Shown here: positions 47,992 to 57,841 of the stretch, in pieces | How the letters are laid out: the number at the start of each line of letters is the position of its first letter | Numbering within the stretch: position 1 is the first letter of the stretch | Assembly: GCF_006265115.1 (NCBI RefSeq) | Contig: NZ_SMDR01000003.1 | Span: forward strand, 62,001 to 126,000 | Direction: 5' to 3' | DNA: 64,000 bases | From: Arenimonas terrae | GTDB taxonomy: Bacteria > Pseudomonadota > Gammaproteobacteria > Xanthomonadales > Xanthomonadaceae | The notes under the pieces: generated by a model | What the model saw: only the letters and a program-made list of their open reading frames with translations | What the model was told of the DNA's origin: nothing | Database searches by the model: none | Made by a program: the position numbers and the translations under genes

Positions 47992-48503
47992 GCGCCGTGG
48001 CGCCGATCGAGCGCCTCGCCGATGCGCTGAGCGAAGCCGCGGGACGGATCGCGGCGGTACTCGCCGTTGCCGTCGTGGCGGTGGTCTTTGGCCTCGTGCT
48101 GGCCCGCTACGGCTTCGGCGCCGGCTCGGTGGCGGCGCAGGAGGCCGTGCTGTGGCTGCACGCGTCGATCTTCCTGCTCGGCCTGTCCTATGCCTTCAAG
48201 CACGATGCGCACGTACGGGTGGACGTATTCTCGCAGCGCTGGAGCGCGCGCACCCGCGCCTGGGTCGAGTTCGGCGCCGGGCTGGCGCTGCTGCTGCCCT
48301 TCTGCGTGTTCATGGTGATCATCAGCTGGGACTACGTGGCCGCCAGCTGGGCGGCGGATGAAGGCTCGCGCGATCCGGGCGGCCTGCCCGGCTGGTACCT
48401 GCTCAAGTCGCTGATGCCGCTCTCGGCGGCCCTGCTGGCCCTGCAGGGCCTGGCGCAGACCCTGCGCGCGCTGCGCCGCGCCCTGGCCGGCGGGGCGGCA
48501 TGA
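47982..48503 (+). CDS. dctQ: TRAP transporter small permease (DctQ family)
   Basis: A 173-residue membrane protein with four hydrophobic segments (about 23-45, 55-72, 95-115, 140-158). The segments EAVLWLHASIFLLGLSYAFKHDAHVRVDVFSQRWS and KSLMPLSAALLALQGLAQ are typical of DctQ. It forms the membrane complex with DctM. ATG 47982 overlaps the DUF2782 stop. GTG 47997 is an alternative start. The last 4 bp overlap dctM. Confidence 0.88.
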   Translation: MGLSAVAPIERLADALSEAAGRIAAVLAVAVVAVVFGLVLARYGFGAGSVAAQEAVLWLHASIFLLGLSYAFKHDAHVRVDVFSQRWSARTRAWVEFGAGLALLLPFCVFMVIISWDYVAASWAADEGSRDPGGLPGWYLLKSLMPLSAALLALQGLAQTLRALRRALAGGAA

Positions 48504-49882
48504 GCCTGCACGACCAGCACATCCTGATGATCGTGCTGCTGGTGCTGGGCCTGTTCGCGGGCCTCGCCAGCGGTTTTCCGGTGGCGTTCGTGCTCGGCGG
48601 CGTGGCCCTGCTGGCGGCCGGCCTGGGCCTGCTGATGGGCAACTTCGACCCCAGCTTCCTGGAAGCCTTCCCCAACCGCCTATTCGGCGTGATGGGCAAC
48701 GAGACCCTGGTGGCGGTGCCGCTGTTCGTCTTCATGGGCGTGATGCTCGAGCGTTCGCGCATCGCGGAATCGCTGCTCGAGGCGGTGGCGGCGCTGTTCG
48801 GGCGGGTGCGCGGCGGCCTGGCGGTGGCGGTGCTGCTGGTGGGCGCGATGCTCGCCGCCTCCACCGGCATCGTCGGCGCCACGGTGGTGGCGATGGGCCT
48901 GATCTCACTGCCGACCATGCTGCGCCACGGCTACTGCCCGCGCCTCGCCAGCGGCACCATCTGCGCTTCCGGCACGCTGGGCCAGATCATCCCGCCCTCG
49001 ATCGTGCTGGTGCTGCTCGGCGACCAGCTCGGCAACGCCTACCAGCAGGCCCAGCTCAAGCAGGGTATCTACGCGCCCGAGACGGTGTCGGTGAGCGACC
49101 TGTTCGCCGGCGCGCTGGTGCCGGGCCTGGCGCTGGTGGCGCTTTACCTGGCCTACGTGCTGTGGGTGGCCTGGCGGCAGCCGGAGCGCGCCCCCGCGCT
49201 GAAGGAAACGCAGTCGCGCTCGCTCGCGCAGCTGGCCAAGGCGATCTTGCCGGCGCTTTCGCTGATCGCGCTGGTGCTGGGCTCGATCCTGGGTGGCTAC
49301 GCCACGGCGACGGAAGCGGCGGCGGTGGGCGCGGTAGGCGCGACGCTGTTCGCCGCTCTTTACGGCCGCCTCGGCGCGGTGCGCCTGTTCGAGGTCGGCC
49401 GGGAAACCGTGAAGGTGACCGCGATGGTGTTCGCCATCCTGGTCGGCGCGGCGCTGTTCTCGCTGGTCTTCCGCGGCTACGGCGGCGACGACCTCGTGCA
49501 CGAGGCCCTGGCCTCGCTGCCCGGCGGCAAGTGGGGCGCGATCGTCGCGGTGATGCTGCTGATGTTCCTGCTGGGCTTCGTCATCGACTTCATCGAGATC
49601 GTGTTCGTGGTCGTGCCTATCGTCGGACCGGCGCTGCTGGCCCTGGGCGTGGACCCGGTATGGCTGGGCGTGATGATGGCCGTCAACCTGCAGACCTCGT
49701 TCCTGACGCCGCCCTTCGGCTTCGCGTTGTTCTACCTGCGCGGCGTGGCGCCGCCGGAAGTGCGCACCGGCGACATCTACCGCGGCGTGGTCCCCTTCAT
49801 CGTGATCCAGCTGCTGGTGCTGGCCCTGGTCGCGACCTTCCCGGGCCTGGCGACCGCCCTTCCGGAGTGGCTGTATGGCTGA
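48500..49882 (+). CDS. dctM: TRAP transporter large permease (DctM family)
   Basis: A 460-residue protein with about 12 TM segments. It has the family start (LLVLGLFAGLASGFPVAFVLGGVALL), LFVFMGVMLERSRIAESLLEA, ASTGIVGATVVAMGLISLP, GTLGQIIPPSIVLVLLGD and the later MAVNLQTSFLTPPFGFALFYLRG. This is the Na+-driven translocating subunit for organic acids delivered by a DctP binding protein. It is coupled to dctQ (4-bp overlap) and to the GNAT gene (8-bp overlap). Confidence 0.94.
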   Translation: MSLHDQHILMIVLLVLGLFAGLASGFPVAFVLGGVALLAAGLGLLMGNFDPSFLEAFPNRLFGVMGNETLVAVPLFVFMGVMLERSRIAESLLEAVAALFGRVRGGLAVAVLLVGAMLAASTGIVGATVVAMGLISLPTMLRHGYCPRLASGTICASGTLGQIIPPSIVLVLLGDQLGNAYQQAQLKQGIYAPETVSVSDLFAGALVPGLALVALYLAYVLWVAWRQPERAPALKETQSRSLAQLAKAILPALSLIALVLGSILGGYATATEAAAVGAVGATLFAALYGRLGAVRLFEVGRETVKVTAMVFAILVGAALFSLVFRGYGGDDLVHEALASLPGGKWGAIVAVMLLMFLLGFVIDFIEIVFVVVPIVGPALLALGVDPVWLGVMMAVNLQTSFLTPPFGFALFYLRGVAPPEVRTGDIYRGVVPFIVIQLLVLALVATFPGLATALPEWLYG

Positions 49883-50300
49883 ACTGCGCATCAGCACCGA
49901 CCCGGCCGACATCGATTTCGACGTCGTGCACGGTTTCCTCAGCACCCAGGCCTACTGGTGCCCGGGCATCCCGCGCGCGGTGGTCGAACGCGCGGCCGCG
50001 AACTCGCTGTGTTTCAGCGCGCTGCTGGACGGCCGGCAGGTCGGCTACGCGCGCGTGATCGGCGACCGGGCCACCTTCGCCTACCTCGCCGATGTGTTCG
50101 TGCTGCCGGAAGCGCGCGGCCGGGGCGTGTCCAAGGCGCTGATGGCGGCGATCATGGCGCACCCGGATACGCAGAAGCTGCGCCGCTTCGCGCTGGCCAC
50201 CTCGGATGCGCATGCGCTCTACGCGCAATATGGCTTCACGCCGCTGGCGCGGCCGCAGACCTTCATGGAACGCTACAAGCCCGACGCCTACCTGGATTGA
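49875..50300 (+). CDS. GNAT family N-acetyltransferase
   Basis: A 141-residue single GNAT domain. The acetyl-CoA-binding loop is visible as LPEARGRGVSKALM (the R/Q-x-x-G-x-G/A pattern). The final motif LYAQYGFTPLARPQTFMER is the common GNAT end. The substrate is unknown. It is the last gene of the DUF2782-dctQ-dctM unit (8-bp overlap with dctM) and abuts the convergent cytochrome gene with no gap. Confidence 0.88.
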   Translation: MAELRISTDPADIDFDVVHGFLSTQAYWCPGIPRAVVERAAANSLCFSALLDGRQVGYARVIGDRATFAYLADVFVLPEARGRGVSKALMAAIMAHPDTQKLRRFALATSDAHALYAQYGFTPLARPQTFMERYKPDAYLD

Positions 50301-51200
50301 TCAGCCCTTGCCGGTGCCGGGCGCCGGCGGCAGCGCCGACAGGTGCAGCCAGATCGCGCGCAGCTCGTCGTCGGTCATCGCGGCATAGACCTTCCACGGC
50401 ATGAAGCCGTGCAGCTCGCGGCCGTCCGGACGCTGGCCCTGGCGGATCACCTTGACGAAGTCGGCCTCGGTCCAGCCCGCCAGGCCGTTGGCGTGCGGCG
50501 TGAGGTTCGCGGCTTCCGGCAGCTCCGGCGGCGTGCCCGGCACGCGCTGGCCGGCCAGGTCCTGGCCGTGGCAGCCGGTGCAGGTCTGGGCCAGGTAAGC
50601 GCCGTATTCGGCGTTCGGGCCCTGCGGCGGCGAGGTGCGCACGCGCGGCGTGTGGTCCAGGCGTTCCGCCGGTACCAGCTCTAGCTTGCCCAGCAGATAG
50701 AGCACGCGGCCCAGCGGCCGGATCTCGAACGGCGGCGGCGCGTTGTCCGAGTCCGGAAGCATCTGCAGGTGCGCGACCAGGGCCGCGGTGTCGGCATCGG
50801 AAAGATCCTTGAAGTCGCCGACGGGCATGAAGCGCAGCGGACGGCCGTCGGGACCGACGCCGTGGCGGATCGCCGCCGCCAGCTGGTCGGCGCTGTAGCG
50901 TTCGGCCACGGCGGGCGGCGTGAGGTTGGGCGCGGTGACGCGCGCGACCGGGCCGGCGTCGAACACCACCTTGCCGCGTCCGCCTTCGCCGTGGCACTCG
51001 ACGCAGCCGAGCACGGTGTACAGATGCGCGCCGCGGGCGAGCTCGCCGGCATCGCCGCGGAACTGCAGCGGCGCGTCGGCGATCTCGTAGCGCTTTGCCA
51101 GCGCGTTTTCGGTCTTGGCCCAGGCCGCCGCGTACAGCGTCGCCATCAGACCGATGAACAGGCCGGCCAACCAGGCCGACCGCTTGAACCACTTGCCCAT
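50301..51200 (-). CDS. membrane-anchored diheme cytochrome c
   Basis: A 299-residue protein with an N-terminal membrane anchor or signal (WLAGLFIGLMATLYAAAWA). It has two haem sites, CVECH (66-70) and CTGCH (207-211), each in a class I cytochrome c domain. Met ligands are likely in RFMPVGDF and GFMPWKV. The layout recalls the cytochrome subunits of membrane dehydrogenases. No dehydrogenase gene is adjacent. ATG 51200 was chosen because GGAG lies 9 bp upstream; ATG 51215 would add five residues. It lies 122 bp downstream of the dctP-type gene on the same strand. Confidence 0.87.
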   Translation of the reverse strand: MGKWFKRSAWLAGLFIGLMATLYAAAWAKTENALAKRYEIADAPLQFRGDAGELARGAHLYTVLGCVECHGEGGRGKVVFDAGPVARVTAPNLTPPAVAERYSADQLAAAIRHGVGPDGRPLRFMPVGDFKDLSDADTAALVAHLQMLPDSDNAPPPFEIRPLGRVLYLLGKLELVPAERLDHTPRVRTSPPQGPNAEYGAYLAQTCTGCHGQDLAGQRVPGTPPELPEAANLTPHANGLAGWTEADFVKVIRQGQRPDGRELHGFMPWKVYAAMTDDELRAIWLHLSALPPAPGTGKG

Positions 51201-51322
51201 GATCGTGTTCTCCATTCCAGGCCCCGGAATACGCAGGTTCCGGCCGATGCCGGCCGGGGCGCGTTCAGCGAGGATTGGGCTGGAAACGTCGTTCCGTGAC
51301 CTTCGGCAGGGGTCGGGCGCGG

Positions 51323-52417
51323 TCAGCCACGGGTGGCGTAGTAGGCCTCTTCCGACACCGCGTGCCAGGCCTTGGCCTGCGCCTGGAAGGCGCGCATGGA
51401 ATCGAGGGCGCGGCGCGCCATCGGGTCCGAGGCGGCGACTTCCTCGAGCACCTTGTCGGAGGCCTTGCGCAACGCCAGCATCACGTCGTCGGGCAGCTGG
51501 CGCAGCTGCACGCCGTGTTCGCGCACAAGCGCGTCGAGCGCCTGCTGGTTGCGCGCGGTGTATTCGGCCAGCATCGCGTCGTTGAGCGCGCGGCAGCAGG
51601 CTTCGACGATCGCCTTCAGGTCCGCCGGGAGCGCTTCGAACGCCGCCCGGTTGATCATGCATTCCAGCGTCGGGCCGGGTTCCTGCCAGCCCGGGTAGTA
51701 GCAGTTCTTCGCAGCGCGATGCAGTCCGAAAGCGAGGTCGTTGTACGGTCCCACCCACTCAGCCGCGTCGATCGCGCCCGACTGCAGCGCGCTGAAGATC
51801 TCGCCGCCCGGCACGTTCACCGGCGCCGCACCGACCCGCGCCATCACTTCGCCGCCCAGGCCCGGGATGCGCATCTTCAGGCCCTTGAGGTCGGCCAGCG
51901 ATTCCAGCGGTTTGCGGAACCAGCCGGCCATCTGCACGCCGGTATTGCCGGCCGGGAAAGGCACCAGGCCGAAGGGCGCGTACAGCTCGCGCCAGAGCTC
52001 CAGGCCGCCGCCGCTGTAGAGCCAGCCGTTCATCTCCTGCGCGTTCAGGCCGAAGGGAACGGCGCAGAAGAAGGGCGCGGCGGCCGCCTTGCCCTTCCAG
52101 TAGTAGGCGGCGGAATGGCCCATCTCGGCGGTGCCGCGGCTGACCGCGTCGAACACCTCGAAGGCCGGCACCAGTTCGCCGGCACCGTAGACCTTCACGG
52201 TCAGGCGGCCGCCGGTGGCGGTGGTGATCATCTCGGCTAGTTTCGCGGCGCCGGTGCCCAGGCCCGGGAAGTTGGTCGGCCAGGAGGTGACCATCTTCCA
52301 CTGCAGGCGTTCGGCCGACACGCCGGCGGCGGCTCCCTGTTCGCGCGGCGTGCAGGCCGCCAGCCCGGTGGCGACGGCGGCCAGACCGGCGCCGCGCAGA
52401 AGTTCACGTCGTTTCAT
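51323..52417 (-). CDS. dctP: TRAP transporter substrate-binding lipoprotein (DctP family)
   Basis: A 364-residue binding protein. The N-terminus has a twin-arginine-like start (MKRRELLRG) and a lipobox (GLAAC, Cys25 or near), suggesting Tat export and lipid anchoring. The body carries the family's MVTSWPTNFPGLGTGA start, the Arg-containing MRIPGLGGEV and EWVGPYNDLAFGLHRAAKNCYYPGWQEPG region, closest in pattern to alpha-keto-acid binding TRAP proteins such as TakP (inference). It is transcribed opposite to dctQM, 1.4 kb away, but is the likely partner. Confidence 0.9.
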   Translation of the reverse strand: MKRRELLRGAGLAAVATGLAACTPREQGAAAGVSAERLQWKMVTSWPTNFPGLGTGAAKLAEMITTATGGRLTVKVYGAGELVPAFEVFDAVSRGTAEMGHSAAYYWKGKAAAAPFFCAVPFGLNAQEMNGWLYSGGGLELWRELYAPFGLVPFPAGNTGVQMAGWFRKPLESLADLKGLKMRIPGLGGEVMARVGAAPVNVPGGEIFSALQSGAIDAAEWVGPYNDLAFGLHRAAKNCYYPGWQEPGPTLECMINRAAFEALPADLKAIVEACCRALNDAMLAEYTARNQQALDALVREHGVQLRQLPDDVMLALRKASDKVLEEVAASDPMARRALDSMRAFQAQAKAWHAVSEEAYYATRG

Positions 52418-52446
52418 CAATGGCTCCGGAAGCAGGCTGGGGGTAC

Positions 52447-52506
52447 GGGGTCGGATGATCTTAACGATTGAATCTGGCGCTTCAATCGTTAAGTTCATCC
52501 GACCCC
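52447..52506. repeat. 60-bp imperfect palindrome between uvrD and dctP
   Basis: Arms of 26 bp (52447-52472 and 52481-52506) pair with a single T-T mismatch around an 8-base centre. The ends are GGGGTCGGATGA and its complement, the inner part CTTAACGATTGAA and its complement. It begins 8 bp after the uvrD stop. The AT-rich inner arms differ from the surrounding DNA. It looks like a mobile palindromic element of the MITE/REP kind, and could also act as a terminator. Confidence 0.8.
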
Positions 52507-52514
52507 GGACTTGG

Positions 52515-54692
52515 CTAGGCCGGGGTGAGGTTGGCGTAGCCGAGCACCAGCCACTTGGCGCCGCCACGTTCGAAGTTGACCTGCACGCGCGCATGCGCGC
52601 CGCTGCCCTCGGCGTCCATCACCACGCCGGCGCCGAAGCTCGGGTGCAGCACCCGCTGACCCAGGCGCAGGCTCATGCCCGGCGCGGCCTCCAGCGCCGC
52701 CGCGCGCGGCGCGCCGTAGGAAACGGGGCGGCTGATGTTCACCTTCGGCCGCACCTCGCGCAGAAGCGCCGGCGGTATCTCGCGCAGGAAACGCGATGGC
52801 GTGCCGAACATCTCCATGCCGTGCAGGCGCCGCGACTCGGCATAGCTGAGCACCAGCTTCTGGCGCGCGCGGGTCAGGCCGACGTAGGCCAGGCGCCGCT
52901 CCTCCTCCAGCCGCCCGCTTTCTTCGGTGGACTTTCCGCTGGGGAACAGGCCCTCCTCCATGCCGACCAGAAACACCTGCGGGAACTCCAGGCCCTTGGC
53001 GCTGTGCAGGGTCATCAGCTGCACGCCGTCTTCTCCGGCCTCGGCCTGGCCTTCGCCGGCCTCGAGCGCGGCATAGCTGAGGAAGGCGACCAGCTCGCTC
53101 ATCTGCTGGCTGGCCTCGTCGTCGCGACGCTCGAAACGGCTGGCGACCGACACCAGTTCGTCCAGGTTCTCCGTGCGCGAGTCGAGCTGTCCCTTGGACT
53201 CGGCGGCATAGTGCGCGCGCAGGCCCGAGGTGTTGATCACGTGGTCGAACTGCTCGTGCAGCGGCGAATCGGCGATGCCCGACTGCAGGCCGTCCACCAG
53301 GTCGGAAAAGGCCTTGAGGGCGTTGCGTGCGCGACCCGGCAGCGCGCCGCCGCCCGACAGCGCCACCGACGCCTGCCACAGCGACACGGCCTGTTCGCGC
53401 GCATGCCGGCGCACTTCGTCGAGCGTCTTGCCGCCGATGCCGCGCGGCGGGGTGTTGACCGCGCGCTCGAAGGCGGCGTCGTCGTCGCGGTTGGCGACCA
53501 GGCGCAGGTAGGCCAGCGCGTCCTTGATTTCCATGCGCTCGAAGAAGCGCTGGCCGCCGTAGACGCGGTAGGGCAGGCCGACCTGCACCAGCTGTTCTTC
53601 CATCGCCCGCGACTGCGCGTTCGACCGGTAGAGAATCGCATTGTCGCCGGCGCTGCCGCCGTCGCGGATCCAGGACTGGATGCGTTCGATCACGAATCGC
53701 GCCTCGTCCACTTCGTTGTAGGCCGCGAACAGGTCGATCGGCTCGCCCTCGCCGTCGGCGGTCCACAGCTGCTTGCCGAGGCGGTCCGGATTGTGGGTGA
53801 TCACCGCATTGGCCGCGGCCAGGATGTTGCCGCTGGAGCGGTAGTTCTGCTCGAGCTTGAGCGTGCGCGCGCCGGGATAGTCGTGCAGGAACCGCTGCAC
53901 GTTCTCGACCTTGGCGCCGCGCCAGCCGTAGATGGCCTGGTCGTCGTCGCCGACCACGAACACTTCGCCGGTCTCGCCGGCCAGCACGCGGATGAAGGCG
54001 TACTGGATGGCATTGGTGTCCTGGAACTCGTCGACCAGCAGATGCCGGAAACGCTGCTGGTAGTGGTGCAGCAGCGCCGGATGTTCGAGCCAGAGTTCGT
54101 GCGCGCGCAGCAGCAGTTCGGCGAAATCCACCAGGCCGGCGCGCTGGCAGCGCTCCTGGTAGGCCTCGTAGACGCGCAGCATGGTCGAGCCGAACAGATC
54201 GCCGCCGGCCGGCTGGATATGCTTCGGGCGCCGGCCCTCGTCCTTCTGCGCGTTGATCCACCAGGCCATCTGCCGTGGCGGGAAGCGGCCCTCGTCCAGC
54301 TCGAGGTCGGCGGCGATGCGCTTGAGCAGCCGCACCTGGTCGTCCTGGTCGAGCACCTGGAAGGATTCGGGCAGGCCGGCCTCCTGCCAGTGCAGGCGCA
54401 GCAGCCGGTGCGCCAGGCCGTGGAAGGTGCCGATCCACATGCCGCGGCTGCCGTGGCGCAGCAGCGCCTCGACGCGGCCACGCATTTCCGCCGCCGCCTT
54501 GTTGGTAAAGGTGACCGCCAGGATGCCGTGCGCCGGCACCCCGACCACTTCGTTCAGCCAGCCGATGCGGTGCGTGAGCACGCGGGTCTTGCCGGAGCCG
54601 GCGCCGGCCAGCACCAGCACGTGGCCGGGCGGTGCGGAAACCGCTTCGCGCTGGGCCGGATTGAGTTCGTCTAGCAGGTGGGAAACATCCAT
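52515..54692 (-). CDS. uvrD: DNA helicase II (UvrD)
   Basis: A 725-residue superfamily 1A helicase with motif I AGAGSGKT, Ia TFTNKAA, II VDEFQDTN, III GDDDQAIYGWRGA, IV NYRSSGNIL, V MTLHSAKGLEFP and VI VGLTRARQKLVLSYA. The C-terminal segment includes LRLGQRVLHPSFGAGVV, the tudor-like RNA polymerase-binding domain of UvrD. It acts in mismatch and nucleotide excision repair. The length equals that of E. coli UvrD. Confidence 0.96.
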   Translation of the reverse strand: MDVSHLLDELNPAQREAVSAPPGHVLVLAGAGSGKTRVLTHRIGWLNEVVGVPAHGILAVTFTNKAAAEMRGRVEALLRHGSRGMWIGTFHGLAHRLLRLHWQEAGLPESFQVLDQDDQVRLLKRIAADLELDEGRFPPRQMAWWINAQKDEGRRPKHIQPAGGDLFGSTMLRVYEAYQERCQRAGLVDFAELLLRAHELWLEHPALLHHYQQRFRHLLVDEFQDTNAIQYAFIRVLAGETGEVFVVGDDDQAIYGWRGAKVENVQRFLHDYPGARTLKLEQNYRSSGNILAAANAVITHNPDRLGKQLWTADGEGEPIDLFAAYNEVDEARFVIERIQSWIRDGGSAGDNAILYRSNAQSRAMEEQLVQVGLPYRVYGGQRFFERMEIKDALAYLRLVANRDDDAAFERAVNTPPRGIGGKTLDEVRRHAREQAVSLWQASVALSGGGALPGRARNALKAFSDLVDGLQSGIADSPLHEQFDHVINTSGLRAHYAAESKGQLDSRTENLDELVSVASRFERRDDEASQQMSELVAFLSYAALEAGEGQAEAGEDGVQLMTLHSAKGLEFPQVFLVGMEEGLFPSGKSTEESGRLEEERRLAYVGLTRARQKLVLSYAESRRLHGMEMFGTPSRFLREIPPALLREVRPKVNISRPVSYGAPRAAALEAAPGMSLRLGQRVLHPSFGAGVVMDAEGSGAHARVQVNFERGGAKWLVLGYANLTPA

Positions 54693-54719
54693 GGCGCCAT
54701 TGTACCGGCGCCGGCGCGG

Positions 54720-57680
54720 TCACCGCGGCGGATGGCCCAGGTGCCGCAGCACGTCGGCGAAGGGCATGGGCCGGGCCAGCAGGAAGCCCTGGACCTCGTC
54801 GCAGCCGCGCTGGCGCAGCCAGTCCATCTGGGCCCGGGTCTCGACGCCCTCGGCGATCACCTTCAGGCCGAAGCTGCGCGCCAGGCTGAGCACCGACTCG
54901 CAGATCGCCGCGTTGTGGCTGTCCTCCTCGACGTCGGCGATGAAGCTGCGGTCGATCTTGAGCTTGTCCACCGGCAGCCGGTGCAGATAGGCCATGCTCG
55001 AATAACCGGTGCCGAAATCGTCGATCGACAGCATCACGCCGAACTGGCGCAGGCGCTCGAGCACGGCGATGGCGGCCTCGGGGTCGTCCATCACGATGCT
55101 CTCGGTCAGCTCCAGCTCGAGCACGCCCGGCGGCAGGCTGAACTCCTGCACCAGGGCGCCGACGTCCGCCTCGAGCTCGCCGCTGCGGAACTGGATCGCC
55201 GAGACGTTCACCGCGATCGTCAGGCCCTGCCAGCCGGCCTCGACCAGCAGGCGGTGGTGGCGCGCGGCCTCGCGCAGCACCCAGCGGCCCAACGGCACGA
55301 TCAGGCCGCTGTCTTCGCAGACCGGGATGAATTCGCCCGGCGGCACCAGGCCGCGTTCGGGATGGCGCCAGCGCACCAGTGCCTCCAGCCCGACCGGCTC
55401 GCGGCCCGAGGCGAAATACTGCGGCTGGAAATGCAGCTCGAATTCCTCACGCTCGATCGCCTCGTGCAGGCGCGCCACCATCTGCAGCCGCCCCTGCACC
55501 CGCCGGTCGAGCTCGGCCTGGTAGCGCACGGTCTGCGGGCGGTCGCGGCGCTTGGCCTCGTGGTTGGCGACGCCGGCCTTGTGCAGCAGGCGATCGGGAT
55601 CCTCGCCGTCGTCGGGGTGCAGGGCGTAGCCGATGTCGGGGTGCAGGTAGTGCAGCGTTTCCATCACCTCGACCGGCTCCGACAGCAGCATGTGCACGCG
55701 AGCCGCCAGGACTTCGGCCGCGGCGACGCCGTCGGCGGCCGTGCTCGGCGCCAGCAGCGCGAACTCGTCGCCCCCCAGGCGGCCGACGACCAGGTCGGGA
55801 TCGAGCTGCGACAGCCGCCCCGCCACCACCTTCAGCACTTCGTCGCCGACCTCGTGGCCCAGGCTGTCGTTGACCAGCTTGAACTGGCGCAGGTCCAGGT
55901 GCAGGACCAGCACCCGGCTGCGCTGCTCGCGCGCCCGGGCGATCAGGCCGGCCAGCTGCTCCAGCACGGCGACGCGGTTGCCCAGGCCGGTCAGTTCGTC
56001 GTGGCTGGCCCGATGGGCGAGGTCGCGCTGCACGCGCAGCCGCTCGGTGACGTCTTCGGCCAGCACCAGGCGGCAGGAATGTCCCTCGAACTCCATGTCG
56101 GCGGCATAGATGCGCACGTCGATCAGGCTGCCGTCCTTGCGTCGGTGCCGCCACAGCTGGCCGCGGCCGCCCTCCTCGCGCCGGCGCACGGCGCGCTTGA
56201 GGTCCTCGGCGTCCTCCGCCGGGCGGATGTCGAACAGGGTCATGCCCAGGAACTCGCCGCGGCTGTAGCCGTAGCTGGCCACCGCAGCGTCGTTGACCGC
56301 CATGAACTGCAGGGTGTCGCGCCGATAAACCCAGAACGGCAGCGGGTTGCGGTCGAACATGAAGCGGTACTGGCGTTCGGCGGCGTTGCGCGCCTCGTGC
56401 GCCCGCGCGCGCTCGGAGACATCGAGCACGGTGCCGGCCTCGCGCACGCCGCCGTCTTCGTCGTGCACGGTGCGGCCTCGGCAGCGCACGACCCGCTGCG
56501 TACCGTCGGGCCGGACCAGGCGGAACTCGCATTCCACCGGCTCGGTATCGGTGAAGCGCGCGCGCCAGGCCTGCACCAGCGGAAGATCGTCGGGGTGCAC
56601 CAGGCTCAGCGCCGTGGCGAGGTCGACCGGCTCGCCGTCGTCGGGCAGGCCGTGGATGCGTTTGGCCTCCGGCGAATATTCGACGCAGTTGCGGTTGCGC
56701 ACCACCGTCCACGACCCCAGCCCGGCAATGCGCTGGGCTTCGTGAAGCAGGCCCTCGCTGCGCCCGACTTCGTCGAGCAGGATGCGCTGCTGGGCGTTGC
56801 CGCGCAGCAGGCTGCGCACCAGGTAGAGCCAGCCGAGCACGTACAGCAGGCCGGCCAGCAGGGCGACACCGACGAAAGGCCACCAGGACGCCAGCACGTC
56901 CTGACGCGCCAGGCCGACCGAGAGCAGCAGGGGATAGTCGTCGAGCGCGCGATACGCGCGGATCCGGGTCACGCCGTCGATGCCGCTGCGTTCTTCGACA
57001 ACGCCGTGGCTGCCCGGCGGCGGGTCGCCGCGCAGCACGGGCAGCTCCGGGTAACGCTGGCCCACCTGGCGCTCGGCGTCGCGGCTGCGCGCCAACACGG
57101 TGCCATCGCGTGCGACGAGCGCCGCGACGCCGTGCGGGCCCAGCGCCATGCCTTCGACCACGTCCTGCAGGGCCGACACGCGCAGGCGCGCCACCACCCA
57201 GCCGCCGCCCACCGCCGCCGGCAGCGGCCGGGCCATGGGCAGCAGCCATTCGCCGCCGTCGGCCTCGCGGCGCGGCGGTCCCAGGCTCAGGCCGGACGCG
57301 CCGATCTGGCGGCGCGCGATGCCGGCCCAGGCGGCCAGCCGCGGTTCGTCGCCGCCGGGCGTGAGGGCACGGCCCGCCGCATCCACCAGCACGATGGACT
57401 CGAGTTCGGCATGGCGTTCGACCACGCCGCGGATGAAGGCAGGCTCCAGGCCGATGACGCGGTCCGGCGCCGCCTGCGCCAACGTCTCGACATCGGCGAC
57501 GATGCCGCGCATCGCCCGGTCGAGGTTGCGCAGCTGGAAGGCGATGAGGCGGGCACTGCCCTGCGCCAGGGCTTCGGACTGCCGGGCCGCCGATTCGAGC
57601 TTGCCCTGGTAATCGCGCCAGAGTACGAAACCCAGCGCCGAAGCCAGCAGCAGGGTCAGCAGCAGGCCATAACCCAGCAC
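54720..57680 (-). CDS. membrane sensor with two PAS, GGDEF and EAL domains
   Basis: A 986-residue protein. TM1 is at about 4-20 and TM2 at about 272-292, flanking a periplasmic Cache-like sensor. Two PAS/PAC units follow (about 305-430 and 435-560). The diguanylate cyclase domain has an intact GGDEF ([11 protein letters not shown]). The phosphodiesterase domain has intact EAL ([11 protein letters not shown]) and the metal and catalytic residues [28 protein letters not shown] and AEGVET. Both activities are possible, so it may make or break c-di-GMP in response to an external signal. The start is GTG 57680. An earlier non-ATG start cannot be excluded. Confidence 0.92.
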   Translation of the reverse strand: MLGYGLLLTLLLASALGFVLWRDYQGKLESAARQSEALAQGSARLIAFQLRNLDRAMRGIVADVETLAQAAPDRVIGLEPAFIRGVVERHAELESIVLVDAAGRALTPGGDEPRLAAWAGIARRQIGASGLSLGPPRREADGGEWLLPMARPLPAAVGGGWVVARLRVSALQDVVEGMALGPHGVAALVARDGTVLARSRDAERQVGQRYPELPVLRGDPPPGSHGVVEERSGIDGVTRIRAYRALDDYPLLLSVGLARQDVLASWWPFVGVALLAGLLYVLGWLYLVRSLLRGNAQQRILLDEVGRSEGLLHEAQRIAGLGSWTVVRNRNCVEYSPEAKRIHGLPDDGEPVDLATALSLVHPDDLPLVQAWRARFTDTEPVECEFRLVRPDGTQRVVRCRGRTVHDEDGGVREAGTVLDVSERARAHEARNAAERQYRFMFDRNPLPFWVYRRDTLQFMAVNDAAVASYGYSRGEFLGMTLFDIRPAEDAEDLKRAVRRREEGGRGQLWRHRRKDGSLIDVRIYAADMEFEGHSCRLVLAEDVTERLRVQRDLAHRASHDELTGLGNRVAVLEQLAGLIARAREQRSRVLVLHLDLRQFKLVNDSLGHEVGDEVLKVVAGRLSQLDPDLVVGRLGGDEFALLAPSTAADGVAAAEVLAARVHMLLSEPVEVMETLHYLHPDIGYALHPDDGEDPDRLLHKAGVANHEAKRRDRPQTVRYQAELDRRVQGRLQMVARLHEAIEREEFELHFQPQYFASGREPVGLEALVRWRHPERGLVPPGEFIPVCEDSGLIVPLGRWVLREAARHHRLLVEAGWQGLTIAVNVSAIQFRSGELEADVGALVQEFSLPPGVLELELTESIVMDDPEAAIAVLERLRQFGVMLSIDDFGTGYSSMAYLHRLPVDKLKIDRSFIADVEEDSHNAAICESVLSLARSFGLKVIAEGVETRAQMDWLRQRGCDEVQGFLLARPMPFADVLRHLGHPPR

Positions 57681-57841
57681 GCCCCGGAGGCTGTCCGGAT
57701 GGCGGAGGCGGTCGGCGGCGGCAGCGCGGCGGGGGGTCAGGCGGTCACCTCGGGTGGAAGACCGGCCCCGTCAGGGCCGGGCCGGTCTGTTTGCCAACGC
57801 AGGGCGGCCTGGCCTCAGGCCAGTCCGACTAGTGGGCCGGA

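Noticed and set aside
44835-48503. A 1222-codon open frame on the + strand across polA
   Set aside because: It is antisense to polA, which has all motifs. Long antisense frames are common in GC-rich DNA. Only its last 174 codons (dctQ, from 47982) are real.
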